Below, piece after piece: positions 9,328-21,947 of a DNA stretch of 64,000 nt (within the stretch, counting starts at the first letter, position 1; each line of letters begins with the position of its first letter). The DNA is from Piezodorus guildinii. Its lineage: Eukaryota; Arthropoda; Insecta; Hemiptera; Pentatomidae. A program made the translations under genes and the position numbers. The DNA lies in NCBI GenBank assembly GCA_023052935.1, contig CM041292.1, forward strand, positions 147,250,439 to 147,314,438. The letters are read 5' to 3'. Under the pieces are notes generated by a model. The model ran no database searches and was not told the DNA's origin. It saw nothing but the letters and a program-made list of their open reading frames with translations.

Positions 9328-10107
9328 TATAATTAAAATAAAATTTTGCTCATTATCATAATACATAAATCATTCATGTGATAGTTATTCATCTACATTT
9401 TAAACAACATCACGGCATAGATTTATTACGTCTAATAATTTGCTTCTTCTCTCTCCTTATGTTTCCAAGAAGTTACTTTTTGAGCAATCTTACTTTTCAT
9501 GTTGCACCATCACCAGAAATAAATTGTGAAAAAACACACAGACTTTAGGATAAAGCTTTATCTTTCTGCTGAAAGTGGTTGGGAATCCCTATCACCGGTA
9601 CTCAGATACCTTCCTCTTCAAATCTTCCCGCGTGAATCCCCACAGCTGACCCTTTTAGCACCTTGATACTAAAAGAGTCGATAAGTCTACCTTGGCACAC
9701 TTTGGCAGCGTTGGACAATAAATATCTTTGTGCAATAAATAATATTCACTATTTTTATACCATTATTCATTTTATATTTAAATCACTTGATATTTTATGT
9801 AATCAAATTAAATTTCAATTAAAAATTAGTCTAAATACCAATTTTTGGGGACCAGCTTTACAGTCCCAGAAGGTTCTCCTTCTTGCACCACGGCTAAAAT
9901 AACACCTTGAAATAACTCTGAAAATAGATCTGAAAGACTTTATGCGATTAAATAATGAATGCACAGAATTTAATCTTTGAAAGTAAAGATACACGTTACT
10001 GACAAAGTGGTGCTGCCTAACTTTTGCCTAAACTTACTTGGGCTGCTTTTAAACAGCGTACTAATTTGAATTCATAGGACTATTATTAATATTAAAAACT
10101 TCAAAAC
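9328..10107. other. AT-rich, no gene recognised
   Basis: Only short chance ORFs. No repeat shared with the rest of the window was noticed. Confidence 0.5.
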
Positions 10108-10258
10108 ATAATTACAAAAACTGGAAGGGATTAGTCCGGTTGGCGGTCATTAAATGAAACAACTAAATAGTTTCAACTATTTATTGTTTGCCAACGTTTC
10201 GACCCCCTAAGTAATTCTCAACGGTCAACTAATTACATCCACAATAATTACAAAAACT
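10108..10258 (-). mobile_element. Minimal Penelope-like relic with perfect 15-bp target duplication
   Basis: ATAATTACAAAAACT stands at 10108-10122 and again at 10244-10258, enclosing a 121-bp insert. Read on the minus strand, the insert begins GACCGTTGAGAATTAC and contains GGTCGAAACGTTGGC and then TGACCGCCAAC. These are the same blocks found in the Penelope-like elements at 34.2-34.8 and 56.3-57.4 kb. GAAACGTT is the 3' half of a hammerhead-type core; the CTGATGA half is missing. Confidence 0.65.
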
Positions 10259-10504
10259 TTTTTAGATTTATTTAGTTATTATGTTTCTCATTTCTTCTTT
10301 AGTTTATCGTTTGATAATGAATTGATAACCAATTAAAATACTACATAATAATGCTATAATATAAAATAATAGTTCAATATTAATTTCACAATCCTTACAT
10401 TTTTTTTCTCTAGGTTTGTTTTTGAAGAAAAGGAAATTCATTTAAAAAATATTTTACTCATTTAAATTTCATAGAAAAAGTATCTATTATCAATTATAAA
10501 AACA

Positions 10505-11754
10505 AATCAGTTTGATGCCAAATAACAATAATTCACCAAAATTTTTAGCTTTTTAATTCAAACGGTTTCCGAGATTCTTAAAAAAACACTTTTTTCGATT
10601 TTATTATTTTTTGTTAATAGAAAAATTTGAAATTAATTAATGATGATTTTTTCCCTGATTATCAGAACTGAAAGACATGAAAAAATGATATGATCATGAT
10701 TCTTAAACAAAAAGCCAATTTTTAGATTTTTTTAGAAAGAAAATCAAAATATATATTTTTTTAACATTTTAGAAACTTGTCAATCACGGATTTTTTTTTT
10801 CTGAAATCTTGCATTTAAATTATATTTTTTATTATCATTAAAAAATGTTTAACCAAATATTTGTGGCCAAAAATTCATAATTACGTTGCTTATGAAACAT
10901 TTTTAATCATTTAACTAAACACATCAAACAACTAAACAACTAAAAGCTATGTTTTTTATGTACTCCAGCTCGGCGCTCTATAACGCCGTCTACACTATCA
11001 ATCATTTCTTTTAAGATCTCGCTAGTTCAGGTATTCTCTAGCGTGGATAAATTTTGGGTTAAAAATAATTTTCTACACATTTTTCAATAATATAAAAACA
11101 TTAAGTTTCTTAAAACGCAAGATCAGAAATTCTTTTTTTTTTTTTTTTTATATTGTTCCACCACTTCGAAAAAATTGTAGAGTAAAGAGGAACATAAAAC
11201 ACATTTCCTAGCAAAATTCGGCGAGTGACACCTTTTAAAAAACCATCATAACTAATTTCGAAATACAACGATTATAAAACCGAAAAAAGATTTTTTTTTG
11301 TTTTGTTTTTTAAACTTAACAACGGTTATAGCTGAAGAGCTAAAAAATCATTTTTCAAAAGTCGATGACTTGAAAAATTATATGATCATGATTCAAAAAC
11401 AAAAAAAAAAACAATTTTTAGCAGATGAATGAAAATTAATATATATGTATGTTTTTTTTAAAACCTTTTTTTGTGTCACTCACCGAATTTTGCCCAATAT
11501 TGTCTTTTATGCTCCTCCGTACTCAACAATTTTTCCCAAAGATAAATCCGTGATTGACATCTTTCGAAAATGTTTTTTTCATGTCTTTGACTCCTAAGAA
11601 CCAAAGAAAAATCATCGTTTATTATTCCAAATTTTACTATTAAAAAAAAATAATAGAATAGAAAAAAGAGTTTTTTAAAAAAATCTCGAAAACCGTTTGA
11701 ATTAAAAAACTAAAAATTTAATTGAATTATTTTTATTTGACATGAAACTGATCC
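10505..11754. mobile_element. Large foldback element with ~250-bp inverted arms
   Basis: The left arm (about 10505-10800) is repeated in inverted orientation at about 11545-11754. Outer ends read ATCAGTTT.ATG on the left and its complement on the right. Internal landmarks also pair: CAATCACGGATTT with AAATCCGTGATTG, and AATTCGGCGAGTGACAC with GTGTCACTCACCGAATT near 11216 and 11474. Arms are diverged by indels in A/T runs. No ORF is present. No clear target duplication was found, so the class is open. Confidence 0.6.
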
Positions 11755-12547
11755 TCCAAGTTTGCGTCAAATAAGCTGCGGGGGCAGATTTACTATACTA
11801 CACTATACTCTTATCCTAAGGGCAGTATGTGTAAGGGCTATACCCTTTCACGAATTTTCACCAATCTGTTCTCTCGTAGTGTAGCACAGCATTAAAAAAG
11901 GGACAAACTTGGAGCACCTTGTTACCAAAAACGGCGCTATATATCGCTTGTAGAGCGACAATTTTGCATAGGTCTTTTTGGAAGGTGAAAAAAAATTTAG
12001 AAAAACTACTCTAGAACCACAGCTAAAAGACATATCCATGACAAAAAATATCTTTCTGGATATTTACTTAATCATTGCGAACTCAAGATTTTTAATTTAA
12101 TTATTTTTAAAAGTTATCTTCATTCTTATAATAATAAATTTTAATTCTGATTATTCTCTGTAGTAATTATGATAATCACTCCCATATCAAGTAGAATTGA
12201 ATGGTATTTTCAATTAAAATGTTTTTTTCTTAGATATGTTCTATAATACAATATCTGGATTTTAATGAGCCTTTTGTTTTTTATCTAGAATTGCCCTTGA
12301 AAATTTCATTTGTTTTTTCCCTAAGGGTATCATTTGTGTTGCAAGAAAAAACAAGCTACTTCGATTATATTATATTTTCTTCACTCTGGTATCATCAGTG
12401 CTTGATTAACCAAGTAGTTGAGCAATAGTAAGGACAATATTTCTAAATTTAAAAAATATTTATAAATAGCGAGATTCAGCAAATAAAATTATATATTTTT
12501 AAGGACAAGGGCTTAATACATTGGATGAATTAAAACATTAATTTTTA
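11755..12547. other. No gene recognised
   Basis: AT-rich sequence. A 63-codon minus-strand open frame at 11848-12039 has no recognised domain. Confidence 0.45.
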
Positions 12548-13397
12548 ATTTCACTTACTTATGTATGAAATATATGGTAAGGAAAAGTATTTCAATCATG
12601 AACATTTTCGAATTAAAGTTTGCAACGAAAATACACGTTTTAGGGTGCTATGAGTCCAAATAACCAAGTCTGTGTGTGTGTCCGGCACAAAAACGAAAAG
12701 GAATACGAAAATGAAATTTCCTACTTGAGACAACTATACGTCTGAGATGTTCCAGCAACTTTTTCTATTAAATCAGCTGACCGGAAGTGACACTTCATAC
12801 ATGCATTTTGTACCTTTTTATGATTTACTTACAAACGGCTCTAACGATTTTAATTAAACTTACTATATTGCTGTAAAATTTAATAGGCTTTCATATCATA
12901 TAGGTTTTATCCTGATTGAAATAGTCTGGCAGTGCTTAATATTTTAAATTTTTTCCTCCATACTATCTTTAATTTTGTACATTCCGAAAGATAAACCATA
13001 TCATCATAATAATATTGATAAAGGACAGCTAAATATACAAGTTGGACGAATTTGATGATCAAAGACTAAAACTATTTAATTTTTGTTTTTTTTATAATAA
13101 GAACAGTAATATAGACGTATAATATACCGTTGAAAAGAGAAAGATTTCAGAAAAAAATATTATCTGACATACATATTTGTAAAAGGTAATATAAAGTGAG
13201 TAATGGGGAATAAACGTATTACTGATTAACAATATAATATAGTTATATTATTTTATCTATATCATATGTTTCCAACGAAAATGAATACACGTTTAATTAA
13301 AATCAACTAAAATATTTTTCAGTACTATATTTCACAGCTTTTAAAATTATTTTAACCGTCTAGGTAAATAAAAGTCGTGTGTTGCCCGCACCAGATT
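12548..13397 (-). mobile_element. RC element, diverged full-length copy
   Basis: Left end TTTCACTTACTTATG, a short (GT)n at about 12668-12681, and the conserved right end CGTGTGTTGCCCGCACCAG followed by a T-run. The interior matches the other RC copies with many substitutions and small gaps. Non-coding. Confidence 0.75.
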
Positions 13398-13891
13398 TTT
13401 TTTTTTATAAAAACTTAATAAAAAAAATGAAAATAAAATAAAATGATTTAAAAAGCGTCGAAGACATTCGAAATGTGTTGTGATTGGTATTAGCAAGTTC
13501 TGAAGAAATACAGGAACAAGGAAACTAAAAACAGTGTTTTTTTTATTCATTAGTAATTGGGTTTCATTGTGGAGTCATCAATGAATCCTTCTTTTTTCAG
13601 TACCATGAATAAATCTCATTGGCTATGGTTTTACCCCTCCCGTCACTATCGAAATTGAAAATGATATTATAATTGAAATAATATTTCAGTACCTTGTTTA
13701 TAGCTGATACTATACTAAAGTGATAAATAAATATAAATATTGTAAATGTATTTTGTAAAATAAGTTTGATAAAACATTTAATTATGTTTTATTCTTATAA
13801 TAAAATATGATCTATTATAAACAGTATTATGATTATGGTTGGGAAATAACTTAAACATCTAAAAAGAAAAAGTAAAATGTCTGGTGCACGA
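13398..13891. other. AT-rich, no gene recognised
   Basis: Nothing beyond short chance ORFs. Confidence 0.5.
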
Positions 13892-13894
13892 ATA

Positions 13895-13968
<74 letters not shown>
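13892..13968. repeat. (TA)n microsatellite
   Basis: About 75 bases of near-perfect TA dinucleotides with one ATG interruption at the left end. Confidence 0.95.
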
Positions 13969-13970
<2 letters not shown>

Positions 13971-14357
13971 TATTGAGGTATAATATTTTTCTCTCTCTTA
14001 ATTGTTTACCTTCACTGTGAAGAACAATAAATGGCAATCGGATTGTTACTTTTTCTTGACAGCTAATCGCTCACCTGTCCGTGAAAAAGTTTGGTGACCA
14101 CACCAAATCTCATATTTCACTTTTTCTTGTAATATGCTCGTTAAGGGATGTCAAAAAAATTTAAACTGATATGGTGATATTGTTGTCAATTAAGAGAAGC
14201 TTTATTTTAATGAGGTTCAATGAACTATAAGAGAGATTTGAACTTTGAAAGAACGTAGTAAACATTTTTTGTTATCAGGTAACATTTCCCATTTACGTTA
14301 TATTGGACTTGATTCTGATTATGGCCAAAAATTAAAAAAAAATACAAGTTAGAAAAA

Positions 14358-15540
14358 AACTTGTAAACCTCCGTTTTTAAAATCGATTAAAGAATTTTCA
14401 AATACAGTAAGAGATCAAAATGATTGGAACCATTAAAGAGTTGGGGTCACCCATAGCGTAGTTGCTAGCATAACAGCTTTCTATGGCAAAGGTCGCGGAT
14501 TCAAACCCGCGGGTGGCCCTAGGATTTTTTAATGGGAGTAAAAAATCCTTAGTTACGCCGTCCTTCGGAGGGGACGTTAAAAGGTGGTCCCGAGCCTGTG
14601 CGATGTCAGGTACTCGTTAAAGATCCCTATCCTAATAAAACCTGGATAGGCAAAATTTAGGACCCACTGTAGCATCGTCCGATTAGCCATAGTAGCATAA
14701 TGTGAGGTTAAATAAATAAACGAAAAATCCATTAAAGAATTAGTTAAATGGAATTTCTATAGAAACATGTGTTTTATTAAAAAATCGATTATATTATTAT
14801 CGAAAACAGTCACTTAGTTTTGTCGGTTTTTTTATCATTGTCTATTAACTTTTAAAAGCTTGTGTATGAGATAATATTTTTTCTAAAATCTTAAGCTTTC
14901 CATTGGTATATCATACATGTATATTACTGCTCTTATGTTCAAAAACGAAAAATTGCATTAAACAAATATTTTTTCTGTTTTCTCCTTTAGTTGGGTATCG
15001 AATTTATTCAATTTATATATTTATCTGTTTTTCATCAGCGTTAACAAGATAATATAGTTATTTTTATTGAATCAACAAAATTAAAGGTACTTTAGAGAAA
15101 GAAAATTTAAAATATCGGCATTTAAGCCCTGTCAGACCATTTTAATTAGAATAAGACCTACATGATATTAAAGCCCATTAAATGTTGCATCGATATTGCG
15201 AGTTTAATCAAAATCGTCGGAACCGTTTTCGATAAAATCGAAAAAAGGTGCAAAATGCATGGTATAAAGTGCCTCTTCTGGTAAGCTCATTTTGATGAAA
15301 AAAGTTTTGTCACGTCTCGGGCGTATAGTTGTCTTAAATATGAAATTTCAGTTTCATAGGACTTGCCGTTTCCACCGGGAGTTACCACACACACACACAC
15401 ACACATAGACCTTTTTGCAGGACTTGGTTATTTGGACTCAGGGGATCCTAAAACGTGTATTTCCGTTGAAATCTGGAATTCGAACATTTTCACGATCGCA
15501 ATACTTCCCCTTACTATTTATAGTAAGTGAAAGTAAAAAA
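14358..15540 (+). mobile_element. RC element interrupted by a SINE
   Basis: The 5' side begins near AACCTCCGTTTTTAAAATCG; the terminal 30 or so bases (TCTGGTGCGGGC...) are lost. The copy ends at TATAGTAAGTGAAAGTAAAA with a (CA)n at about 15387-15406. The SINE at 14443-14728 sits inside it. The uninterrupted arm junction near 15283-15295 (GGTAAGCTCATTT) is the reference for the nested pair at 37-39 kb. Confidence 0.8.
14443..14728 (+). mobile_element. tRNA-derived SINE (SINE-1), best-preserved copy
   Basis: The head begins GGGGTCACCCATAGCG. A box about 14454-14465 (TAGCGTAGTTGC) and B box 14498-14508 (GGATTCAAACC) are internal pol III promoter elements. The body contains three hairpins: AGGATTTTTTA/TAAAAAATCCT, CGTCC/GGACG and CCTATCC/GGATAGG. 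The tail is TTAAATAAATAAAC. Flanks CCATTAAAGAGTT (14430-14442) and CCATTAAAGAATT (14729-14741) form a target duplication with one mismatch. The RC paralogue at 37361-37375 shows the same site empty. Confidence 0.92.
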
Positions 15541-15716
15541 GTGAGGTGAAACTTAATCTTTGGATATGTCACTATTCAAGACCTTTAATATAAGAGTTTT
15601 AACATCGTAGAACAATGAAACGAACGTAATGAAGGATAACAGATAAATGCACAAAAAAGTACAGACAAAATATTCAAAGGATAAAGAAACTTGCATTCTT
15701 GCTTAATCACATTTTT

Positions 15717-16015
15717 TACTTTCACTTTAACTATATATGAAATTAATATTAAGGGAAAGTATTACGATCATGAAAATTTTCGTATTCCAGTTTTCCCCGA
15801 AAATACACGTTTTATGGTCCCTTGAGTCTAAATGGCAAGTCCTGCAAAAAGTGATGTGTGTGTGGCATGTCTAATTAAAAAAGGTAAGTGTTACAGAGCT
15901 GAACTTAGAAGCGTATACATCTGAGATGTTACTTTTTCATCACAATTGACAAACCGGAAGAGCTACTGTATACCATACATTTTGCACCTTTCTAAAATTT
16001 TCCGAAACTCCTAAG
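15717..16015 (-). mobile_element. RC element, truncated copy
   Basis: Starts TACTTTCACTTTAACTATATATG and matches the microsatellite-bearing half of the family through TTTGCACCTTT, then stops. The other half is absent. Diverged. Confidence 0.65.
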
Positions 16016-16031
16016 GTTTGTATTCACCCGC

Positions 16032-16137
16032 TTGTTTGTTTGTTTTTTTAACGTTACATTATGCTACTGTTGCTAATAGGAAGATGCTATAGTGGGAGAC
16101 TTAAATTTTGCCTATTCAGGTTTAATTAGGATATTAT
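16032..16137 (-). mobile_element. SINE-1, 3' fragment
   Basis: Reverse complement of the SINE tail: GTTTGTTTGTTTTT, then TTATGCTACTG, then AAATTTTGCCTATTCAGG. The head and most of the body are missing. Confidence 0.7.
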
Positions 16138-17897
16138 ATAAAAAGGACTGACGAATATGACATAAACTTAAGTGATTAGTGGACGTAACAATTTGTATTA
16201 TTATATTATCTAAAACTTAAGTTTCTAATGAAACTAAATATAATTATTTAAAATGTTTTCTACACTAACTTCATTTAATAATTCTTGAGTTGTTTTTATC
16301 AGCTGAGATATATTGTGAAATTCGAGTCTTGCCACATAATTTTTTTTCATATCCTTTCAATTTATTTTTTTTTTGTTAGAAAAAGTGGCATTGTTTCTTA
16401 TTAGAAATTGTTTTTTAATAATTTCTATTTCAATATAATCTAAATGAGATCCGAAGAAGAGCGGGGACACGTCGCTCCAGTGTGGAAAACACTTTCGTTT
16501 CCTCCACAGAAAGGGAAATCCCTTTTGTTGTGGGATAAGTGCCTGTTACTCCTACGGGATTCCATACAAGTACCGCTTTACCAAAAGTAGTTGAGGATGG
16601 ATTTTGCATATCCAACCTTCTTTTTACCTAATGCAGGTAGAAAGTGTGAGATATTCTACGATACAAAAGAGGGTATAACTTGGCGGTAAATAGTTCTCCT
16701 CTTCAATAAATAATATGACTACTTTACCAAATGTGAACTGTTAAAGTTCTTTTTTTTAAACTTTCGCCTAAATTATCGGAACTGTGATGTTACAGTTGTT
16801 TAGAAATCCGGCAAGTTACCAAAGGACAGTTATTATAGGAATATTATTTTTGGCATCATTTCTGATTGGTTATAGTATCAATAATAGTCCTTTTCACAAG
16901 TATATCGCAGACAGCTTTTAAACCTCAGGTTATTTCCTGGCTGGCTGGTTTCAGACGAAAATGCAACCGATGAAATAGTTTTCACGTTCAACTCTTGAGT
17001 GCATTATGAGAAATATATGTCATTTATCAATATCTTTCAAAATCCCCATTATTAGTTAGTTGTAGATTGTTCCTTGGGCACGAAATTACTCAAAAATATT
17101 TAAAATAATTAGAGAAAATAATACCGGAGATTCATTTACGATACCACCAATCACTGGAAATGTAACCGATCTGCAAAAGAGGGTCGTTCTAAAAAAAACT
17201 ATATATATATATTCTTTAGTGTTTATATAATTATTTTAACTGCTTTCTTACTGCATTTCATAGTATTTAGGTTATGCCTGCTTTATTCTAGAATACCTTA
17301 TGGCTAAAGGGGACGTCACTTTAATTTGTTTTTAAAATAAGGGATAGCACCACCCTCAGCAGATTTTGTTTTAATCCCTGATCTCATCGAAATATTGTCC
17401 TATTTTTATTTCAAAATATTAATTTTTTTCTTTGTAAAGAGGAGATTCTGGGAAAATAGTTTTCAAAGTTTTTAAACATTTCCTTTTTTAAAATTTGAAA
17501 TCTAAAATTATTATAATTAAATTTCTCAAAAAAAAAAAAAAGTTATTAAGCGCAGTTTCAGAAAAAAAAATCTTAAATTCAATCCACTTTTCAGATTTGA
17601 AATAAATTCAACGGTGCCGTCCGAAACATAAATTTCCGATTTCAAAGAAATATTGCAGCCCCGACAATGGATAGTAATGAGGGATTGCCAGGTAATGAGC
17701 TCAAAGCCCAGAAACTGGAGAACATTTTGGCTTAGAGGGTTGAGTCATTTTATATTTCAGAAATGATAATATATACTGACTGACAGATAAAAATTAAAGT
17801 TGTTAACCATTCCTTTAAAAATTTTACATTTGGTTGGTCCAAAATAAATAAACATAAATGTAAAATTATGGTTCATATAATTAAAAGCAAAATTATT
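16138..17897. other. No gene recognised
   Basis: Bases 16436-16640 are less AT-rich than the surroundings and carry short open frames on both strands, but no domain or motif is recognised. The remainder is AT-rich with homopolymer runs. Confidence 0.4.
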
Positions 17898-18035
17898 GCT
17901 TTCACTTACCTATGTATGAAATATATGCATGGCAAGTATTGTTATTGTGAAAATATACGAATTTTAATACATATTTTTACCAGAAATACACTTTTTAGGG
18001 TACCATAAGTACAAATGACTCAGAATGGGAATAAC
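17898..18035 (-). mobile_element. RC element, end fragment
   Basis: GCTTTCACTTACCTATG followed by diverged matches to the palindrome-side end (GAAATACACTTTTTAGGGTACC). It stops before the microsatellite. Confidence 0.5.
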
Positions 18036-18321
18036 ATTCTCATTAATTTTACATCGTTTTTAAATTGTTCACATCTCACTACATTATGATGATGTTTTAG
18101 ATATGAACTTTTTCTTTACTCCTATGCTAGGTATTTAAATATGTATTTAAAGTTATATACAATTTTGTTTTTTAAGAAAAAAAATAGATATTTACTGGTT
18201 CTGCAAATTTAATTTGGTTTCATTCATGATCTCCGCCCACCGTTTAAATAAACATAGATAATACCCTAATGTGATTGTTATAACAAAAAACATTCGGATA
18301 TAGCAGAAAACAATTAAATGT

Positions 18322-18965
18322 CTACTTTCACTTACCTATAAATGAAAAACATACTAAGGGAAAGTATCACAATCATGAATATCTATTAATGAGAGCTTTC
18401 AGCTGAGATACACGTTTTAGGGTCCCCTGAGTCCAAATTACTAAGTTCCTCAAAAAGGTCTGTGTGTCTAGCAAGAAAACGGAAAGCCGCCTTATGAAAA
18501 TGAAATTTCATAGTTGAAAAAAATATATGCTAGAGATGTTAAAGCAATTTTTCTAAAATTAGCTGACCGAAAGTGCTAAGTTATACTGTGCATTTGTATT
18601 TTTTTTACAATTTTCTCAAAAACGGCACTAACGATCTTGATTATTTAAAATATTTATGAGTTTTAATTATGTAAGTTTCATTTTGATTGAAATAATCTGA
18701 CACGGCTTAAATGCCGATATTTTAAATTCCTTCCCTTGAAGTACCTTTAATTTTGTAGATTCTAAAAAAATTAAGCATACCACCTTCAACTTATTCATAA
18801 CAATGAAAAAAAACGATTGTTTTGATAAAACTCACTATATTAATGTTAAATTGAATTCGATGGAGGTTTTATTTTGATCGAAATAGTGTGACAAGACTGA
18901 ATTGCCATATTTTCCCAATTTCTAAAGTACCTTTAGATTTGTTAATTAAAAATAAGATAGCACCT
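18322..18965 (-). mobile_element. RC element, rearranged copy
   Basis: Starts TACTTTCACTTACC and continues through GTTTTAGGGTCCCCTGAGTC. The segment with CTCACTATAT, GGTTTTATTTTGAT and AAAGTACCTTTA occurs twice, at about 18625-18770 and 18815-18960, indicating a partial internal duplication or two joined copies. The distal end is missing. Confidence 0.6.
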
Positions 18966-19428
18966 CACACTGCTCGGCGGTAAAGAGGACTCGATTAAGT
19001 AAGTAAGTTATTAGAAATATAAATTGTTAGTTAGAAAGTTATTTATTATAATAATAAGATTCTTAGAAACAAGAATCTCAAACATCAGAAGTAATTTTAG
19101 GGAAAAAAATTAATGGATGCTATAGATTTGATCATTTGCACTTTAGTAAGATACACATGAAAAACAAAACGAAATATTCTTAACTGATTTCAACAATTCA
19201 AAGAAAAATACAAATGATTGCTCAATTTATCTCTTATTGAGTTTTAAATTTATCCCAATTAAAAACTAGACAAATGGAAAAGCCCTCAAACTTGCCATAA
19301 ATGCCAGTATAGAAAAAAAATGACTATAACAAAAATTATTACCTACTATAATATTGTAATAATCCAAATCAAAGGAATGAAAAAAAGGATTATTGAAGAA
19401 TTAAATAAATTTATCTATCTATTTATCT

Positions 19429-19436
<8 letters not shown>
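18966..19436. other. AT-rich, no gene recognised
   Basis: Nothing identified. Confidence 0.5.

Positions 19437-19509
<73 letters not shown>
19437..19509. repeat. (TA)n microsatellite
   Basis: Roughly 73 bases of pure TA dinucleotides. Confidence 0.95.
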
Positions 19510-19512
<3 letters not shown>

Positions 19513-20319
19513 AAACGGCTCTACCGATTTCGCTAATTATTTCTTTGCTGTAATTATAACAGTCAGGAGAACGGTCTTATGAAAGGAAAAATTTACCTTA
19601 GTAGATAGTTTTTTTAAATAAATATTCTAAGGTAATTATAATCGCTCTATCTATAAATGGATTGCATTTTCCTTTGGTGATTGCAACGGATTGACCGATT
19701 TCGCTAAGGCATCGTTATTACAGGGCATCGTCTTGGGGCAGCAAGTACAAAATAAAAAAATAAAAAGCGACAAGCAATGTAGAATATTAATGTTTTCATT
19801 CTAATTATTTATTCAGTATAACCTTACCTGTCATATAAATCTACTTACATTACATGTACTTCTTATATACCGCATATAACCTTTTTATAATTATCAGAAT
19901 GACATTTCGAAATTAAAATTACCATTTTATCGGATAATTTTTTTTTTACTTTCACCTTCATGTTATTTTTTTATTCTAGATTTTATGTCCTTTACTTTCC
20001 AGTATTGGTAAACAGGGTGGAGTACTTCATAGATCACTAGCATACTAACCAGCAAGACAAGTTCCAGTTGGATAGCCAAGAAATTAGTTCAAAGATATCC
20101 AGGTTGGATTCAAATTGGTGTCGTGTTACTTTAACGTTACTGAGTATCACTTCACATAGCTATTTGAAATATAATGTAAGGAAAATGATTTTTTGAATTT
20201 TATTTTAAAGAAAATATGTTTCATATTTTTTGGGATTCTCGCAAAATGATGTGTGCATGTTGGTAGAGAAAATAAGAAAAATCGACCAAACCTGATATTT
20301 TACAATAAGATACATTTGG
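19510..20319. other. No gene recognised
   Basis: AT-rich. No shared repeat noticed. Confidence 0.45.
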
Positions 20320-20600
20320 AGGGGCCCGTTGCTTCATTGCTATATGCATCAATTCACTAGTCTACGAAGCTAAAGGTTGTGAGTTCTGATCCCAGTCCTA
20401 CCCACACTTTTTTAAGCATATAATTGAAATGAGATTCATCCAAAACTACCCTCAGAGTTTGTGCGGCCCTTTATACAACTGAAGGCAACTCATAAAAATA
20501 GTCGTAGAGAGTGATGGTCATAACCAGTAACATACCATCATAGATCGCCGTGCAGAATCCTAGGTAACTACTGTACTTCGCGTTGCCAAGGAAAAGATAA
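20320..20600 (+). mobile_element. Possible SINE of a second head type (SINE-2)
   Basis: A tRNA-like stretch includes CACTAGTCTACGAAGC and a B-box-like TGAGTTCTGATCCC near 20389. It resembles the heads at 50455, 51293 and 52795, which also contain TAGTCTAC or AAGTCTAC. The downstream 200 bases are moderately GC-rich but do not match SINE-1. The right end abuts the RC element at 20601. Confidence 0.4.
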
Positions 20601-21199
20601 AAATCTGGTGCGCGCAATCTCTTACCTCTGTTATTAATATCAATTTATGAATTTTTAAATAAATTTAGAAACGAAAAAAAACTGTTAAAGAATTGTTTAC
20701 ATTTGATTTTTATAGAGAGATGGGTTTTATTAAATAATATGATATAATATTATCTACGAAATTCAGTAAGTTTTTTTCGGCTTTTCACTACAAATCTACA
20801 TCTACATGATATTAAACCACATTAAATTTTACATCAATATAGCGAGTTTAATTAAAATCGTTAGAGCCGTTTTTGGAAAAATCGTAAAAAGGTGCGAAAT
20901 GCATGGGATAAATTAGGACTTCCGGTCAGCCGATTTTGTGAAAAAGTTGCTGTAACATCTCGAGCGTATAGTAGTCTTAAATATGAAATTTCAGTTCCGT
21001 ACGACTTTTCGTTTTTTCGCTAGAGTTACCGCACACACACACACACACGGACGCACAGACCTTTTTGCGGGACTTGGTTATTTGGACTCAGGGGATCCTA
21101 AAACGTATATTTCCGTTGAAAACTGGAATTCGAAAATTTTCACGATCGCAATACTTTCGTTTACTATATATTTTATATATAGGTAAGTGAACGTAAAAA
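20601..21199 (+). mobile_element. RC element with both ends, internal deletion
   Basis: Begins TCTGGTGCGCGCAATCTCTTACC right after an A-run and ends TATAGGTAAGTGAACGTAAAAA. A (CA)n core lies at about 21030-21048. About 200 bases shorter than the 8.4-kb copy. Both ends sit in A-runs, consistent with insertion into A/T tracts. Confidence 0.78.
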
Positions 21200-21536
21200 T
21201 ATATGCAAATATATCTTATCAATATTGTAGCAAATTTTACATCAAAATCAAATAAACGGAAGTTCCACTTTATGTCATGCTTTTACCAATTTTTCTCTTA
21301 AATGTTGATTTTGATTAAACACCTTTCATCACTATGTAATTAGACATTATTCAATATCATGGGGAAATCGTTTTCAATTACATTATGCTTTATTTGCGAA
21401 TTGTGAAAATTTCTTTCATTAAAGTATTTTCAGTTTTGTTGACAAATAACTTTGGAAAGTTACGCTACAGGTGGAACACGAGGACTAAAAATTTTCTAAT
21501 ATCCCTGAATTCTCGTCCACAAATAATGACATTAGG

Positions 21537-21539
<3 letters not shown>

Positions 21540-21615
<76 letters not shown>
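21540..21615. repeat. (TA)n microsatellite
   Basis: About 76 bases of TA dinucleotides. Confidence 0.95.
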
Positions 21616-21619
<4 letters not shown>

Positions 21620-21947
21620 ATTAGAAAATGCTAAGCCTTCTTAACAACGATGGAAAATCAATACGAAAACATAGCAATTATTTTAAAATAGGATACTAAT
21701 GACCTTAGCTATTAAGTATCTATGAACTCCATAACCTAACCCAAACTTCAGTTCCACCATCTCCCATTGTTATAAGTTTAAAGTTATGAGAAGTAAGAGA
21801 TATCACATAACCCGAACATAAAATTACATGGACATTAATTTATTAAAAAATAATAAAGTGTTTGGTCTTTAATTCATCCAAAAACTTTAAAAGCCTCATC
21901 ACTACTTCTAGAAAATAAAATTATGCAATTATTATGATTATAATTTT

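Noticed and set aside
13795..14037. ORF rich in alternating Ile-Tyr across the (TA)n tract; likewise 19320-19553 and 21385-21624
   Set aside because: The frames are open only because TA repeats encode Ile/Tyr without stops. No protein signal outside the repeat.
16430..16640. Possible exon in a GC-richer patch
   Set aside because: Short frames on both strands and no recognisable protein motif. Left as unassigned.
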